From an uncultured Bacteroidota bacterium (GTDB lineage: Bacteria > Bacteroidota > Bacteroidia > Chitinophagales > LD1), in the NCBI GenBank assembly GCA_903919075.1, contig CAIXGR010000014.1, forward strand, positions 1-51,463: a DNA stretch of 51,463 nt. Direction: 5' to 3'. Position numbers and translations under genes: made by a program. Position 1 is the first letter of the stretch, and every line of letters starts with the position of its first letter. The notes beneath the pieces were generated by a model. The model saw only the letters and a list, made by a program, of their open reading frames with translations, did no database searches and was not told the origin of the DNA. Positions 42,297-50,905 of this stretch are shown here, piece by piece.

Positions 42297-42354
42297 ATTT
42301 TTTTAAACTTGCAGAGTAGATTCAATAATTACTATTTAAAAAAAAACGAGCAAC

Positions 42355-43422
42355 ATGGATTTGGTTATAAACGACCCGGTTTTTATACCCAGAAATAATT
42401 ACAATTTCATTGAAAGACAATTTCTGAAATTAATTCGCGATGAGCGCGACTTGCCTTTTATAAAATTATGCCTGCGCATTATACTTTTTGTTATACCAGT
42501 ATCGGTATTTCTTTTCTTTCATTTTACGTGGTGGTTGGCTGTGCCTTTTTTAGTGTTTAATATTGCTACCGGGTTGGGGCCGTTTATTTTAATGCTGCAT
42601 AATACATCGCACAGGAAACTATTTAAACAGGAATATGATTATCTGAACAAAATTATTCCGTGGTTTTTAGGGCCTTTTTATGGCGAAACACCTGAGACAT
42701 ATTTTAGCCACCATATAATGATGCACCATGCAGAAAATAATTTGGCCGATGACCTAAGCTGCACGATGAACTACCAACGCGATAGTTTTATTGATTTCAT
42801 GAAATACTTTTCGCTGTTTTTCTTTTTAGGCATTGGCGATTTGACTTATTATTTTACTCGTAAGAACCGGTGGAAGTTTGTAAAAAAAGTATTGGTAGGT
42901 GAGATTGGTTTTACCATTGCATGTATAGGCTTATGCTTTGTTAACTGGCAGGCTACATTAATGGTTTTTATACTACCATTTGTAATTGCGCGCTTTGGCA
43001 TGATGGCCGGTAACTGGGGCCAACACGCATTTATTAATGCTGCCGACCCCGCAAACAATTATACAAACAGCCTTACCTGCATTAACAGCAATTACAATAA
43101 ACTTTGCTTTAACGATGGCTACCACATTGGCCACCACCTTCGCCCGAGCATGCACTGGACCGAAATGCCGGTAGAGTTTGAAAAAAATATTGAGAAGTAC
43201 AAACAGAACGATGCTATTGTTTTTGAGGGTATTGATTTTTTTGTGGTGTGGTTTATGCTGGTAACACACAATTATAAATTCCTGGCCTCGAAATATGTTG
43301 ACCTTGCAGGAAGGTTTACATCGAAAGAAGAGGTCATTAATTTCCTCAAAACGCGCGTTGCTAAAATTGAAATGAAACGTGGCTACCCTAACATTAATGT
43401 TATTTTTAATAATGTGCATTAA
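42355..43422 (+). CDS. Fatty acid desaturase family membrane protein
   Basis: A 355-residue membrane di-iron enzyme. His boxes: HNTSH (82-86), SHHIMMHH (119-125, an HxxxHH variant) and GYHIGHH near the C terminus. Four or more TM segments. The second box is altered from the usual HxxHH, so the exact reaction (desaturation or hydroxylation) is uncertain. It follows the helicase gene by 58 bp and could be co-transcribed; desaturase and helicase induction together fit a cold response, but that is inference. It is only weakly similar to the desaturase at 35142. Confidence 0.85.
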   Translation: MDLVINDPVFIPRNNYNFIERQFLKLIRDERDLPFIKLCLRIILFVIPVSVFLFFHFTWWLAVPFLVFNIATGLGPFILMLHNTSHRKLFKQEYDYLNKIIPWFLGPFYGETPETYFSHHIMMHHAENNLADDLSCTMNYQRDSFIDFMKYFSLFFFLGIGDLTYYFTRKNRWKFVKKVLVGEIGFTIACIGLCFVNWQATLMVFILPFVIARFGMMAGNWGQHAFINAADPANNYTNSLTCINSNYNKLCFNDGYHIGHHLRPSMHWTEMPVEFEKNIEKYKQNDAIVFEGIDFFVVWFMLVTHNYKFLASKYVDLAGRFTSKEEVINFLKTRVAKIEMKRGYPNINVIFNNVH

Positions 43423-43496
43423 TCTCCAGTTGGCAGTTTTTAGTTGGAGGTTTGCCCAAAAAAATAATCATCCCCTGCTTTCCCTCAGCCTCCTCA

Positions 43497-43533
43497 CCCC
43501 CCTTCACGCACGCAATGGCAGCGCAAAGGGGGG
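43497..43533. repeat. Imperfect C/G-run hairpin in the spacer after the desaturase
   Basis: CCCCCCTT (43497-43504) pairs with AAGGGGGG (43526-43533), with further GC-rich inner sequence. It looks like a decayed copy of the short palindromic intergenic repeats frequent in Bacteroidota. Confidence 0.45.
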
Positions 43534-43588
43534 CAAATAAATGATTTTTTGTTTATCCGAATCCAGCGCCCTCTTTCTTAAAAATTAG

Positions 43589-43611
43589 GTGTAGCTATAC
43601 TTTAGTTACAC
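43589..43611 (+). promoter_or_regulatory. 23-bp inverted repeat abutting the start codon of 43613
   Basis: GTGTA-G-CTA (43589-43597) and TAG-T-TACAC (43603-43611) pair around a 5-nt loop, with one G-U pair. The repeat ends one base before the ATG. As DNA it could be an operator; as RNA it could block initiation. Confidence 0.45.
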
Positions 43612-43612
43612 T

Positions 43613-44887
43613 ATGAAAGCTAATATTCTATTTATTATTGTTTTGCTATTGGTTTTTTCTCATAAGCCTATGGCGCAATCATGGACACATGTGCGACTTT
43701 TTGATAAATCAGGTGTACCACCTCTTGAGGAGGGATTTTTTTTTCATGATACGGGGATTATTATTGGTGGACATGGGTATATAATAAGATCAAATAATTA
43801 TTTTAACTCATTTATAGTAGACAGTAGTTATTCCGCTACAGGTTTAGGCGGGCTCACTTTTGTAAATCGTGACACAGGCTATATGTTTTCGAACAAGTTG
43901 CTTGAAACCTTTGATGGAGGCAATACTTGGGCTCCTAAACCTAATGGTACATATCCCACCCTTTTTCATTTCTATGATTTTATGTTATTTGTTTCTGCCG
44001 ATACGGGATATTTTTCGGCTAATGAAGGTGACTTGGGTACTCTTTATTTTACTTATGATGGAGGAATAAATTGGTTTGTTCCTGATACCTCCAGCTTTTA
44101 TGTAGGTACGTTGACTGGGGAGGTTTTACGAATGCATGTAATACAGGATTCTATTATATATGTATTAATAATTGAATTAGGTTCGGATTATCTTTTCACT
44201 ATAAAGCGCTCATCTGATTATGGCAAAACATGGTCCTTCGTTTCAAACGTAGGCCGTTGGGCTTCTATTGATTATGGTGACTTTTATTTTCTGGACGATA
44301 CCACCATTATTCTAGCCACTACTGGCTATATAAGAAAATCTGTAGACGGCGGAGTAAGTTTTGCATATCAACTTCCAACCGATGATTTTATTGGTGATCC
44401 AAGACAGGCTATAGCCTTTAGCGGACGCGATACTGGTTACGTAGCGTTTGGACAAAGTGTATATAAAACTTATGATGCAGGAAACACATGGACAAATGCA
44501 AACTTTAGCTTTGCTCCAGAAGATAGCAACGACTATATTTCATTTATTACTATGGGTTGTTCACGAAACGCCGTTGTGGGTACTATGAACAAGTATATTT
44601 ATAAAATGGAGCCTGACTGCGGGATAACTGGTATAGCAGATATACCGGATGTGAATTCATTTAGTATTAACCCCAACCCAACTAACAACAAATTGTATGT
44701 CACTATTAATAACCAACAAAAAAGCAACTTACAAATTTTTGCTATTGATGGTCGCGCGGTTATGCCGCAAGATGTTATTCAGCAAGACTACTTTGAGGTT
44801 GATGTTTCAAATTTAGCTACCGGGCTTTATTTTTTGGTGTTGCAGAATGATGAAGGAAGAGTGGTTAGGAAATTTGTAAAGGAATGA
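43613..44887 (+). CDS. T9SS-secreted beta-propeller protein (YCF48/BNR-like repeats)
   Basis: A 424-residue secreted protein. Signal peptide 1-21 (PMAQ). Residues about 25-335 form repeated propeller blades with the BNR/YCF48-like Asp-Gly-Gly-x-Thr-Trp motif: ETFDGGNTWAP, FTYDGGINWFV, RSSDYGKTWSF, KSVDGGVSF, KTYDAGNTWTN. The C-terminal about 75 residues (FSINPNPTNNKLYVTI, LQIFAIDGRAV, VDVSNLATGLYFLVL, RKFVKE) are a type A T9SS sorting domain. A carbohydrate-binding or adhesion role is plausible but not shown. Confidence 0.88.
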   Translation: MKANILFIIVLLLVFSHKPMAQSWTHVRLFDKSGVPPLEEGFFFHDTGIIIGGHGYIIRSNNYFNSFIVDSSYSATGLGGLTFVNRDTGYMFSNKLLETFDGGNTWAPKPNGTYPTLFHFYDFMLFVSADTGYFSANEGDLGTLYFTYDGGINWFVPDTSSFYVGTLTGEVLRMHVIQDSIIYVLIIELGSDYLFTIKRSSDYGKTWSFVSNVGRWASIDYGDFYFLDDTTIILATTGYIRKSVDGGVSFAYQLPTDDFIGDPRQAIAFSGRDTGYVAFGQSVYKTYDAGNTWTNANFSFAPEDSNDYISFITMGCSRNAVVGTMNKYIYKMEPDCGITGIADIPDVNSFSINPNPTNNKLYVTINNQQKSNLQIFAIDGRAVMPQDVIQQDYFEVDVSNLATGLYFLVLQNDEGRVVRKFVKE

Positions 44888-44895
44888 CACCCCTC

Positions 44896-44920
44896 TAAAT
44901 CTCCCTAAAGGGGAGATTTA
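44896..44920. terminator. Palindromic hairpin between convergent genes
   Basis: TAAATCTCCC (44896-44905) and GGGAGATTTA (44911-44920) form a perfect 10-bp stem with a 5-nt loop. The motif CTCCCTAAAGGGGAG is a common Bacteroidota intergenic repeat. It may block converging transcription from both sides. Confidence 0.6.
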
Positions 44921-44943
44921 CGAACAAAACTATTCTACATAAA

Positions 44944-45300
44944 TTAATACTGGCCCGTGTTTAGCATTACAAGCGTACAAGCTTCAAGCGCTTCTATTCC
45001 ATTTTGTTGGGCCATTTTTTCTAGCTCGGTATTTTCGGCACCTGGGTTAAAGATGATGCGCCGAGGCTTGGCTGAAATTATTTTATGGTAATACTGTTTT
45101 TGATTTTCGGGATTTAAATAAAGAGTGACCGTATCAATATTTTCTTCCGGTGGAAAGTCCTGAATGATTTCAGTTCCACTTACTTCGCCCTCATCTAAGC
45201 CTACTGCGTATACTTCGTGATGATGAGAACGTAACGACCTTATAGCCTTGTTAGAATACCTATCAGGATTCAAAGAGGCTCCCAGAACAAGTGTTTTCAT
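44944..45300 (-). CDS. CoA-binding domain protein (YccU-like)
   Basis: A 118-residue single Rossmann-type CoA_binding_2 domain: TLVLGASLNPDRYSNKAIRSL at the N terminus, HEVYAVGLDEGEVSG, DTVTLYLNP, RRIIFNPGAEN and ALEACTLVML at the end. It matches the small YccU-like family, whose members bind CoA or nucleotides. No catalytic function is established. It stands alone on the minus strand. Confidence 0.88.
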   Translation of the reverse strand: MKTLVLGASLNPDRYSNKAIRSLRSHHHEVYAVGLDEGEVSGTEIIQDFPPEENIDTVTLYLNPENQKQYYHKIISAKPRRIIFNPGAENTELEKMAQQNGIEALEACTLVMLNTGQY

Positions 45301-45431
45301 AGGGTTTTGATTTAAGGGTTAGTTACTCTAATTTATAAAATTCAGCTGTATTAAGAAAACCAACAACCAATAACTTGTATAAAGGCAACCTTAGCTGCAG
45401 GTTACCGTAATAACATAAACACAGTTTTAAC

Positions 45432-45712
45432 ATGAATGTTATACAAATAAATAGTGAAGAGCTAAAACACTGCATTTTTGAGAAATCGAAAGCTTACTCA
45501 ACTATTTGCAATACAAGGGAATACAACAGAGACCTTGATTTAAGTATGTTGCTTTCGAGTAATGGAGAAAACAACGTAAGGATTGTGTTTAATACTATTG
45601 AAGGCTATAAAGAGATACAAACGCCATTTGGGGCAGCACGGAAAAATTGATTTTATTAAAAGACGGCTTTTCAATACCGGCCGAGGCTATTGCCTACGTA
45701 TCGTTAGATTAG
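45432..45712 (+). pseudogene. Small conserved Bacteroidota protein, frameshifted near its C terminus
   Basis: The first frame codes for 72 residues (MNVIQINSEELKHC ... IVFNTIEGYKEIQT) and then stops soon after with PFGAARKN. Starting near 45623, the +2 frame continues AIWGSTEKLILLKDGFSIPA and EAIAYVSLD to a TAG at 45710-45712. The two parts together match a small Bacteroidota family I recall (VxFNTxxGxKxVETxVWxxTEKxxxLKxGxxIPI), intact length about 93 residues. One base appears to be missing between about 45613 and 45626. Mutation or sequencing error cannot be told apart here. Confidence 0.65.
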
Positions 45713-46939
45713 TATTTGCACCGGGGCTTCAAGAATACCTTTTAATATCTGTAAAAACTTAGCACCGGTAGCACCATCCACCACACGGTGATCGGAACTT
45801 AAGGTTAACTTCATTTTATTGGCAGCTTTTATTTCGCCGTTAATTACAGCTGGTTCTTGCCTAATAGCGCCTATAGCTAAAATACAAGCATCGGGTGGAT
45901 TGATGATGGCAGTAAATTCTTCAATACCGAACATTCCAAGATTTGAAATGGTAAAAGTATTGCCTTGCATTTCCTGAGGTTGAAGTTTTTTTGATGTTGC
46001 TTTTTGCGCAAGTGATTTGGCTTCAACTGAAATATCGCTAACCGATTTGCCGTCGGCAAATTTTATTACCGGTACTACTAAGCCATCTTCAACAGCAACG
46101 GCCATACCTATATGCACATGGTCGTAATACCGGATGGTATCGCCTAACCACGAGCAGTTAACACCCGGAGACTGGCGCAGCGCAAGGGCTACAGATTTTA
46201 TTACAATATCATTAAACGAAATTTTTGAAGGCAATACGGCATTTAATTGTGTGCGCAGGGCCACGGCATTATCCATATTTACATCAATAGTTAAATAGAA
46301 ATGCGGAGCGCCGTTTTTACTTTCTGTAAGGCGCTTGGCAATGGCTTTGCGCATTTGGCTAACCTTTACATCGCGCGAGCCTTCTTTACCGGTAAACGCA
46401 GCAGGTGCAGCGGTGGCTTTTTCTAAGTCGCGCTTAATAATACGGCCGTCCTCACCTGTTCCTTTTACTCTGTTTATGTCAATGCCTTTTTCTTTGGCTA
46501 TTGCTTTAGCTAATGGCGATGCTTTAACTCTATCGCCAGGCATTGCACTCGGTTGCTCTACCTTTTCTACAGCGGGTTGCGTTACTTCCTTTTCAACACC
46601 ATTGGTTGGTTTCTGTTCGCCGGTGGCTTCTTTTTGTGCGGGCTCGGTTTTTGCGGGTTCTTTCTTCTCCCCTCCTTTTAATAGGGCAGAAAAATCTTCG
46701 CCTTCTTTTCCTATAATGGCTATCAGGTCGCCAATTTTTAAGGTATCGCCTTTTTTAGCGGCTATGTGTAGTATTGTGCCGTTATAATACGATTCAACCG
46801 GAAGCGTAGCTTTATCGGTTTCCACCTCGGCAACTGTGTCGCCCGATTTTATTTTGTCGCCTACCTTAACGTTAAGTTCAGCTATAAATCCTTCTTCCAT
46901 GGTATCGGTCATTCTACCAAGCTGTATTGCTTCTGCCAT
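45704..46939 (-). CDS. 2-oxoacid dehydrogenase E2 (probable pyruvate dehydrogenase dihydrolipoyl acetyltransferase)
   Basis: A 411-residue protein starting MAEAIQLGRMTDTMEEG; a longer reading adds 25 atypical residues. The N-terminal lipoyl domain (1-80) has the lipoylated Lys43 in VETDKATLP. A Pro/Glu/Lys-rich linker follows, then the peripheral subunit-binding domain (about 135-172, KASPLAKAIAKEKGI and GTGEDGRIIKRDL) and the catalytic core with SDHRVVDG (His384, Asp388). LGRMTDTMEEG favours the pyruvate complex. No E1 or E3 gene lies beside it. Its end overlaps the C-terminal frame of the frameshifted gene by 9 nt. Confidence 0.92.
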   Translation of the reverse strand: MAEAIQLGRMTDTMEEGFIAELNVKVGDKIKSGDTVAEVETDKATLPVESYYNGTILHIAAKKGDTLKIGDLIAIIGKEGEDFSALLKGGEKKEPAKTEPAQKEATGEQKPTNGVEKEVTQPAVEKVEQPSAMPGDRVKASPLAKAIAKEKGIDINRVKGTGEDGRIIKRDLEKATAAPAAFTGKEGSRDVKVSQMRKAIAKRLTESKNGAPHFYLTIDVNMDNAVALRTQLNAVLPSKISFNDIVIKSVALALRQSPGVNCSWLGDTIRYYDHVHIGMAVAVEDGLVVPVIKFADGKSVSDISVEAKSLAQKATSKKLQPQEMQGNTFTISNLGMFGIEEFTAIINPPDACILAIGAIRQEPAVINGEIKAANKMKLTLSSDHRVVDGATGAKFLQILKGILEAPVQILI

Positions 46940-47112
46940 ATTACTTTTTTGTATTGGGGCAAATTTATCGAAAAAATATTCAGAGCCCCGTTTTTGGGAA
47001 AATTTAAGGCGCAAATTAATAACAAAACCAGCATTTTAAGCCAATAATGGCTGTTGCATTATTCGATTGTCGTACTTTTTGACATCTTCGTAGAAATAGC
47101 AGCTTCAAAAAA

Positions 47113-47715
47113 ATGCTTATTGCAATTGGGTTCATACTTGGCTTTTTGGGTTATCTGCCAATAGGTAACATTAATATGGCTGTTGTGCAGCTATCGGTAA
47201 ACAAAACAGTGGAAAAGCTGTGGGCATACATAATTTTTGTAGCCATTATGGAATTTATATACAGCCTAGGATGTTTGACAGGTATAGAGGTATTGATGCA
47301 CCAGCCCGGTTGGATGATAATTTTGCGGTGGACAGCAGTATTTATTTTCATTCTGTTGGGCGTACTAAGTTTTCTTCACAAAGAGGGGGGCACCGGGATA
47401 CAAAGTTTTTCGGTTGTAAAACGGGGTATTTTTATTGCCATTTTTAACCCCTTGCAAATTCCTTACTGGACTGCCAGTGGTATTTATTTAATAGAAAATC
47501 ACTTTATGAAAAATGATGGCTTTTCGCTTTGTCTTTTTGCGTTGGGTACGGCATTGGGGTCTATTGCCATTCTATGCCTTTATTCGGTGGGAGGCAAAAT
47601 ATTAGTTGCAAAATTGAAGGTGAGCGACCATATTCTGAATCGTTTTATTGGTATATTGTTTATTGTTCTTGCCATGTGGCAATTGGTAACAGTAATGCAT
47701 ACTAAAACACACTAG
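47113..47715 (+). CDS. LysE/RhtB-family amino acid exporter-like protein
   Basis: A 200-residue inner-membrane protein with about six TM helices. The family signature near the N terminus, GYLPIGNINMAVVQLS, replaces the usual GPxP with LPIGN. The central Pro-containing IAIFNPLQIPYWTASG matches the second LysE motif (NP). Such proteins export amino acids or related small molecules. It is followed after 13 bp by an SRPBCC protein, probably in the same transcript. Confidence 0.82.
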   Translation: MLIAIGFILGFLGYLPIGNINMAVVQLSVNKTVEKLWAYIIFVAIMEFIYSLGCLTGIEVLMHQPGWMIILRWTAVFIFILLGVLSFLHKEGGTGIQSFSVVKRGIFIAIFNPLQIPYWTASGIYLIENHFMKNDGFSLCLFALGTALGSIAILCLYSVGGKILVAKLKVSDHILNRFIGILFIVLAMWQLVTVMHTKTH

Positions 47716-47728
47716 AAAAAACATTAAT

Positions 47729-48163
47729 ATGAAACAACTAATAACACAAATTGAAATAAATGCTGCGCCTGAAAAGATATGGACTATTCTGACAGACTTT
47801 GCTAATTATAAAAACTGGAATCCGTTTGTAAAAGAACTAACCGGCAATGTAAAGGTGGGCGAAACAATACAGGTAATGCTTCAGCCACCGGGCTCAAATG
47901 CAATGAAGTTTACACCGGTAGTGGTTTCGTTTGAAAAGAACCAGGGCTTTTCGTGGAAAGGGAAATTATTTATTGGCGGTTTGTTTGATGGTGAACATAT
48001 ATTTGAACTGAAACCAATCAACGAACATAAAACGCTGTTTGTTCAACGCGAAAATTTTTCAGGCATACTTATACCCTTTCTTGGAAAAATGATAGACACC
48101 ACTACCCGCCAGGGATTTGAAGCTATGAATACTAAGTTAAAGGAACTGGTAGAAAAAAGCTGA
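47729..48163 (+). CDS. SRPBCC-domain protein (polyketide cyclase/dehydrase-like)
   Basis: A 144-residue START-fold protein: IEINAAPEKIWTILTDFANYKNWNPFV, GETIQVMLQPPG, FSWKGKLF, GEHIFELKPI and the long C-terminal helix (RQGFEAMNTKLKELVEK). Hydrophobic ligand binding is typical of the family. It lies close behind the LysE-like gene. Unlike the AHSA1 remnant at 29230, this SRPBCC gene is complete. Confidence 0.9.
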   Translation: MKQLITQIEINAAPEKIWTILTDFANYKNWNPFVKELTGNVKVGETIQVMLQPPGSNAMKFTPVVVSFEKNQGFSWKGKLFIGGLFDGEHIFELKPINEHKTLFVQRENFSGILIPFLGKMIDTTTRQGFEAMNTKLKELVEKS

Positions 48164-48183
48164 AAGTTATCTGCAAATCAGAT

Positions 48184-48492
48184 TTAAGCTTGTGCTGTAG
48201 GCCCAAAGCTCATAGGCATAATAGGCGGTTCTTTATCGCTGATTACCCCAAACTGTTGTTCGTATTTTTTTACGTTATCAATTAAGGCTTTCATCAGGCG
48301 CTTGGCGTGTTCGGGTGTAACTACTATTCTGGCTTTTACTTTTGCTTTAGGCACGCCTGGCATTACACGGATAAAATCAACCACAAACTCTTGAGGAGAA
48401 TGAGATATGATAGCAAGGTTTGAATATATGCCTTCTGCCATTTCTTCGGGCAGCTCAATATTAATTTGTTGTTGTTCTGTTTTTTCGCTCAT
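48184..48492 (-). CDS. DUF3467 family protein
   Basis: A 102-residue soluble protein matching DUF3467: INIELPEEMAEGIYSNLAIISHSPQEFVVDFIR in blocks, PGVPKAKVKARIVVTPEHAKRLMKAL, and DNVKKYEQQFG. Members are conserved and have no established function. It lies last in a minus-strand run behind small and large membrane proteins. Confidence 0.9.
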   Translation of the reverse strand: MSEKTEQQQINIELPEEMAEGIYSNLAIISHSPQEFVVDFIRVMPGVPKAKVKARIVVTPEHAKRLMKALIDNVKKYEQQFGVISDKEPPIMPMSFGPTAQA

Positions 48493-48553
48493 GGCAATTT
48501 GTTTAAATGCTTATAAATGATGTGCTAAGTTGAAGATTATTTTTGTGATTAGC

Positions 48554-48769
48554 TTAAAAAAACGCGCCTATTACTTCTATCCACCGGCCTCCGTAAGTTA
48601 CTACCAAAACACCTGCAATGCTTAACATAAAAAGAAAAAGACAAATACTTAGGTTGAAAAGAAAAACAGCCCGCTGTTGTGATTTTTTTTCCATATACAG
48701 GCCGGCTAAGGCTGTTGGGAAAAAACATACCATGGCTATTGCTGCAAGGCGTTTTGTTTCGCTGTTCAT
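48554..48769 (-). CDS. Small two-helix membrane protein
   Basis: A 71-residue protein with TM helices at about 9-25 and 33-57 and a short basic loop MEKKSQQR between them. The pattern FPTALAGLYMEKK resembles TM2/CD225-type small membrane proteins. Its start overlaps the stop of the upstream 568-residue membrane protein by 4 nt, so they are translationally coupled and may work together. Confidence 0.7.
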   Translation of the reverse strand: MNSETKRLAAIAMVCFFPTALAGLYMEKKSQQRAVFLFNLSICLFLFMLSIAGVLVVTYGGRWIEVIGAFF

Positions 48770-50472
48770 GGTGCGGGGGTTAGGCTATATAAATATATGG
48801 TCCACCAGCTTTGGTCATCGCTAAATGTTTTTTCTAAATGCAAGCCAATCTGGTCGTGGTTTTTTATTTCTACTGCCGAAATAAGATATTTTCCGCCCAT
48901 TGCTGCAAATGCTTGTGCGTTGAAATCGAAATGTTCAATACTTCTGTTCGAAAATTTGTAGCAATTAAATGCCTGGTGGCGTGTGCCTAATTCGGAACTA
49001 AAAATATAACATCTGTTTCCCCACCCATCGTAATACTGGGCTATTTCATTGCTCTTATCAATTTCTTTCGAAAACAAATTTCTGAATGTCTGTTTATATT
49101 TTAAATCGTATACTGACATCAGTCCATCTAGCGTATAAAAGCCGTTGTATTGCGCTACGCTGGGGCTTATGCCTAAACTGGCAACATAGTAACTATTTTG
49201 TGGTGCGTTAATGTATTTTTTTATTTTATCAAATTGCCTTGGGGCCGTATAATTTTCGAATGCCGGAAATTCCTGAAAGCCGGTAAGCATTCGGTAGTTA
49301 TGCAGTAATTCATCGTTACCCGCAAGTGCTATAAACAGCTGCGCAAAAACAAGGGGCAGAATAAGCGGTTTGAAAATTGCGATATCGCTCATTTTATTTA
49401 AAGCCAGGGCAAATGCTGTAATCCAAAGAAACGGAAGTAAAACTACGAACCGGTTAAACCTGAAGGTTTTTATTAATGTTATTTTATTGCCCAAACTATA
49501 TTCAATAAATGGATACAAGCCTTCAAATAAACATATTGCTATAATAGTAATGAGGATAGTAAGCAGGAGGCGTTCGGATTTTTTTATAACCAGTGCAATA
49601 GCAATCATTACTGCCGCGGGTATAAATGTAGCTATGTGATAATGCGTAATAAAAAATTTCAACAAAGCATCGGCAAACGATTGAACAATATCGGGTTTAC
49701 CAAACATGTACAGATTGTATGATAACCGGTGCTGTACAAAATCGGTTTTTGTAAAGGCTGCACTAAGTATTGGAAAATTAATGAGCGCAAATACCACCGA
49801 TAATAAAAACATACCTGCAACGTAATGGATATTGACCTTAGACCGAAGATATAAGTATACACCTGCAAATACCAGTAGTGCTATAAAAGGTACGAATAGC
49901 CAAACTATGGAGGCATAAAATGGAAATAAGAGAATAATAAAATAGCTAATAATTAGCTGCCGACGAAAATTAAGATTTAGGAATGCCCATAGTAACAACG
50001 GCTGCCCCATTACCGAAAGGCCGAAAGGGGTAAATACTGATAGCACACTGAAAATTAGCGCCAGCAGCCATACTATAAATCTCCTTTCGGGTTGTTGAAT
50101 AAAATAGCGGCTTAATAATAAAGTAACACCGGTAAAGCCGATAATGCGTATTAGCAGCGTGCTAATAATGTATGCATAATAAGCACCGAAAGTTTGAACC
50201 AATAACATGTTAACCGATAAACCTGTAGGGTATACTGCGCGCGGCAGGCCTTTCATTACTTGTGGCACAATAACTCCGTTATGAAAGTTAAAAGCGGTAT
50301 GGCTATCGGCAAGAATTTTTAGCCACTCCCATTCGCCTTCTAATGTATCGTGTAAGCGTAGGTAACAATTATGACCAAGAAGTAAGTAAGGGATTACATA
50401 AGCCAACGCTACAACAAAGACGATCCATTTTGCAAGCCCGCTATAACTATTACTATCTCTTGCTGAATTCAT
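48766..50472 (-). CDS. Large polytopic membrane protein (DUF6044-like)
   Basis: A 568-residue protein with about 11-12 TM helices and a soluble C-terminal domain of roughly 150 residues (about 410-568). The first periplasmic loop (LGHNCYLRLHDTLEGEWEW, NGVIVPQVMKGLPRAVYPTG in pieces) carries Asp/Glu and His and resembles GT-C-fold glycosyltransferases and DUF6044 proteins. A lipid-linked sugar transfer role is possible but unproven. It is coupled to the small membrane protein downstream and lies behind the SMR gene. Confidence 0.75.
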   Translation of the reverse strand: MNSARDSNSYSGLAKWIVFVVALAYVIPYLLLGHNCYLRLHDTLEGEWEWLKILADSHTAFNFHNGVIVPQVMKGLPRAVYPTGLSVNMLLVQTFGAYYAYIISTLLIRIIGFTGVTLLLSRYFIQQPERRFIVWLLALIFSVLSVFTPFGLSVMGQPLLLWAFLNLNFRRQLIISYFIILLFPFYASIVWLFVPFIALLVFAGVYLYLRSKVNIHYVAGMFLLSVVFALINFPILSAAFTKTDFVQHRLSYNLYMFGKPDIVQSFADALLKFFITHYHIATFIPAAVMIAIALVIKKSERLLLTILITIIAICLFEGLYPFIEYSLGNKITLIKTFRFNRFVVLLPFLWITAFALALNKMSDIAIFKPLILPLVFAQLFIALAGNDELLHNYRMLTGFQEFPAFENYTAPRQFDKIKKYINAPQNSYYVASLGISPSVAQYNGFYTLDGLMSVYDLKYKQTFRNLFSKEIDKSNEIAQYYDGWGNRCYIFSSELGTRHQAFNCYKFSNRSIEHFDFNAQAFAAMGGKYLISAVEIKNHDQIGLHLEKTFSDDQSWWTIYLYSLTPAP

Positions 50473-50533
50473 AAATTAAAAGCGGCGTAAATTTGTACTA
50501 TTAAATTTTTTTGGATGAAAATGCGGCGACTAT

Positions 50534-50905
50534 TTATGCCTTGCTATAATATTTGAGCCCCACAATACCCAGAAGCACCACACCGGTAAAGAAAATTTGC
50601 TGGTAATTATATGCTTCATTAAAAACGAAAATATCTAATATTTTCGAAAATATAAGTGCCATAGCCATCCACACGGCAAAAGCTGTTGAGGCAGGAATGC
50701 TTTTCATGGCCATTGAGAAAAAATAGATATTGCATAAACCAAATACTATATAGCCGCCGAAGGGAAGGAAAATTTTCCATTCGCTAATGCTTTGCAATTG
50801 ATTCATTTTAATGCTGAACAATTGCTTCATGTTCAAAAACTTTAAACTGAATATCCACGCTGCTTCGAATAAAGCTGCAATCATTAAATAAAACCAATGC
50901 GTCAT
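50534..50905 (-). CDS. SMR-family small multidrug resistance-like transporter
   Basis: A 123-residue four-TM protein of the EmrE/SugE type. The membrane-embedded Glu in the first helix is present (AALFEAAWIFSLKF), followed by IPASTAFAVWMAMALIFSK in TM3. An insertion of about 15 residues between TM1 and TM2 is longer than usual. It may export cations, guanidinium-like compounds or lipids. It overlaps the upstream fatty acid hydroxylase gene by 4 nt. Confidence 0.88.
   Translation of the reverse strand: MTHWFYLMIAALFEAAWIFSLKFLNMKQLFSIKMNQLQSISEWKIFLPFGGYIVFGLCNIYFFSMAMKSIPASTAFAVWMAMALIFSKILDIFVFNEAYNYQQIFFTGVVLLGIVGLKYYSKA

Noticed and set aside
43497-43533. C/G-run hairpin as terminator of the desaturase gene
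   Set aside because: No T-run on either side; better explained as a decayed intergenic repeat.
46335-46787. 150-codon open frame opposite the E2 linker
   Set aside because: Ser/Phe/Pro-rich composition is a shadow of the Lys/Glu/Pro-rich linker.
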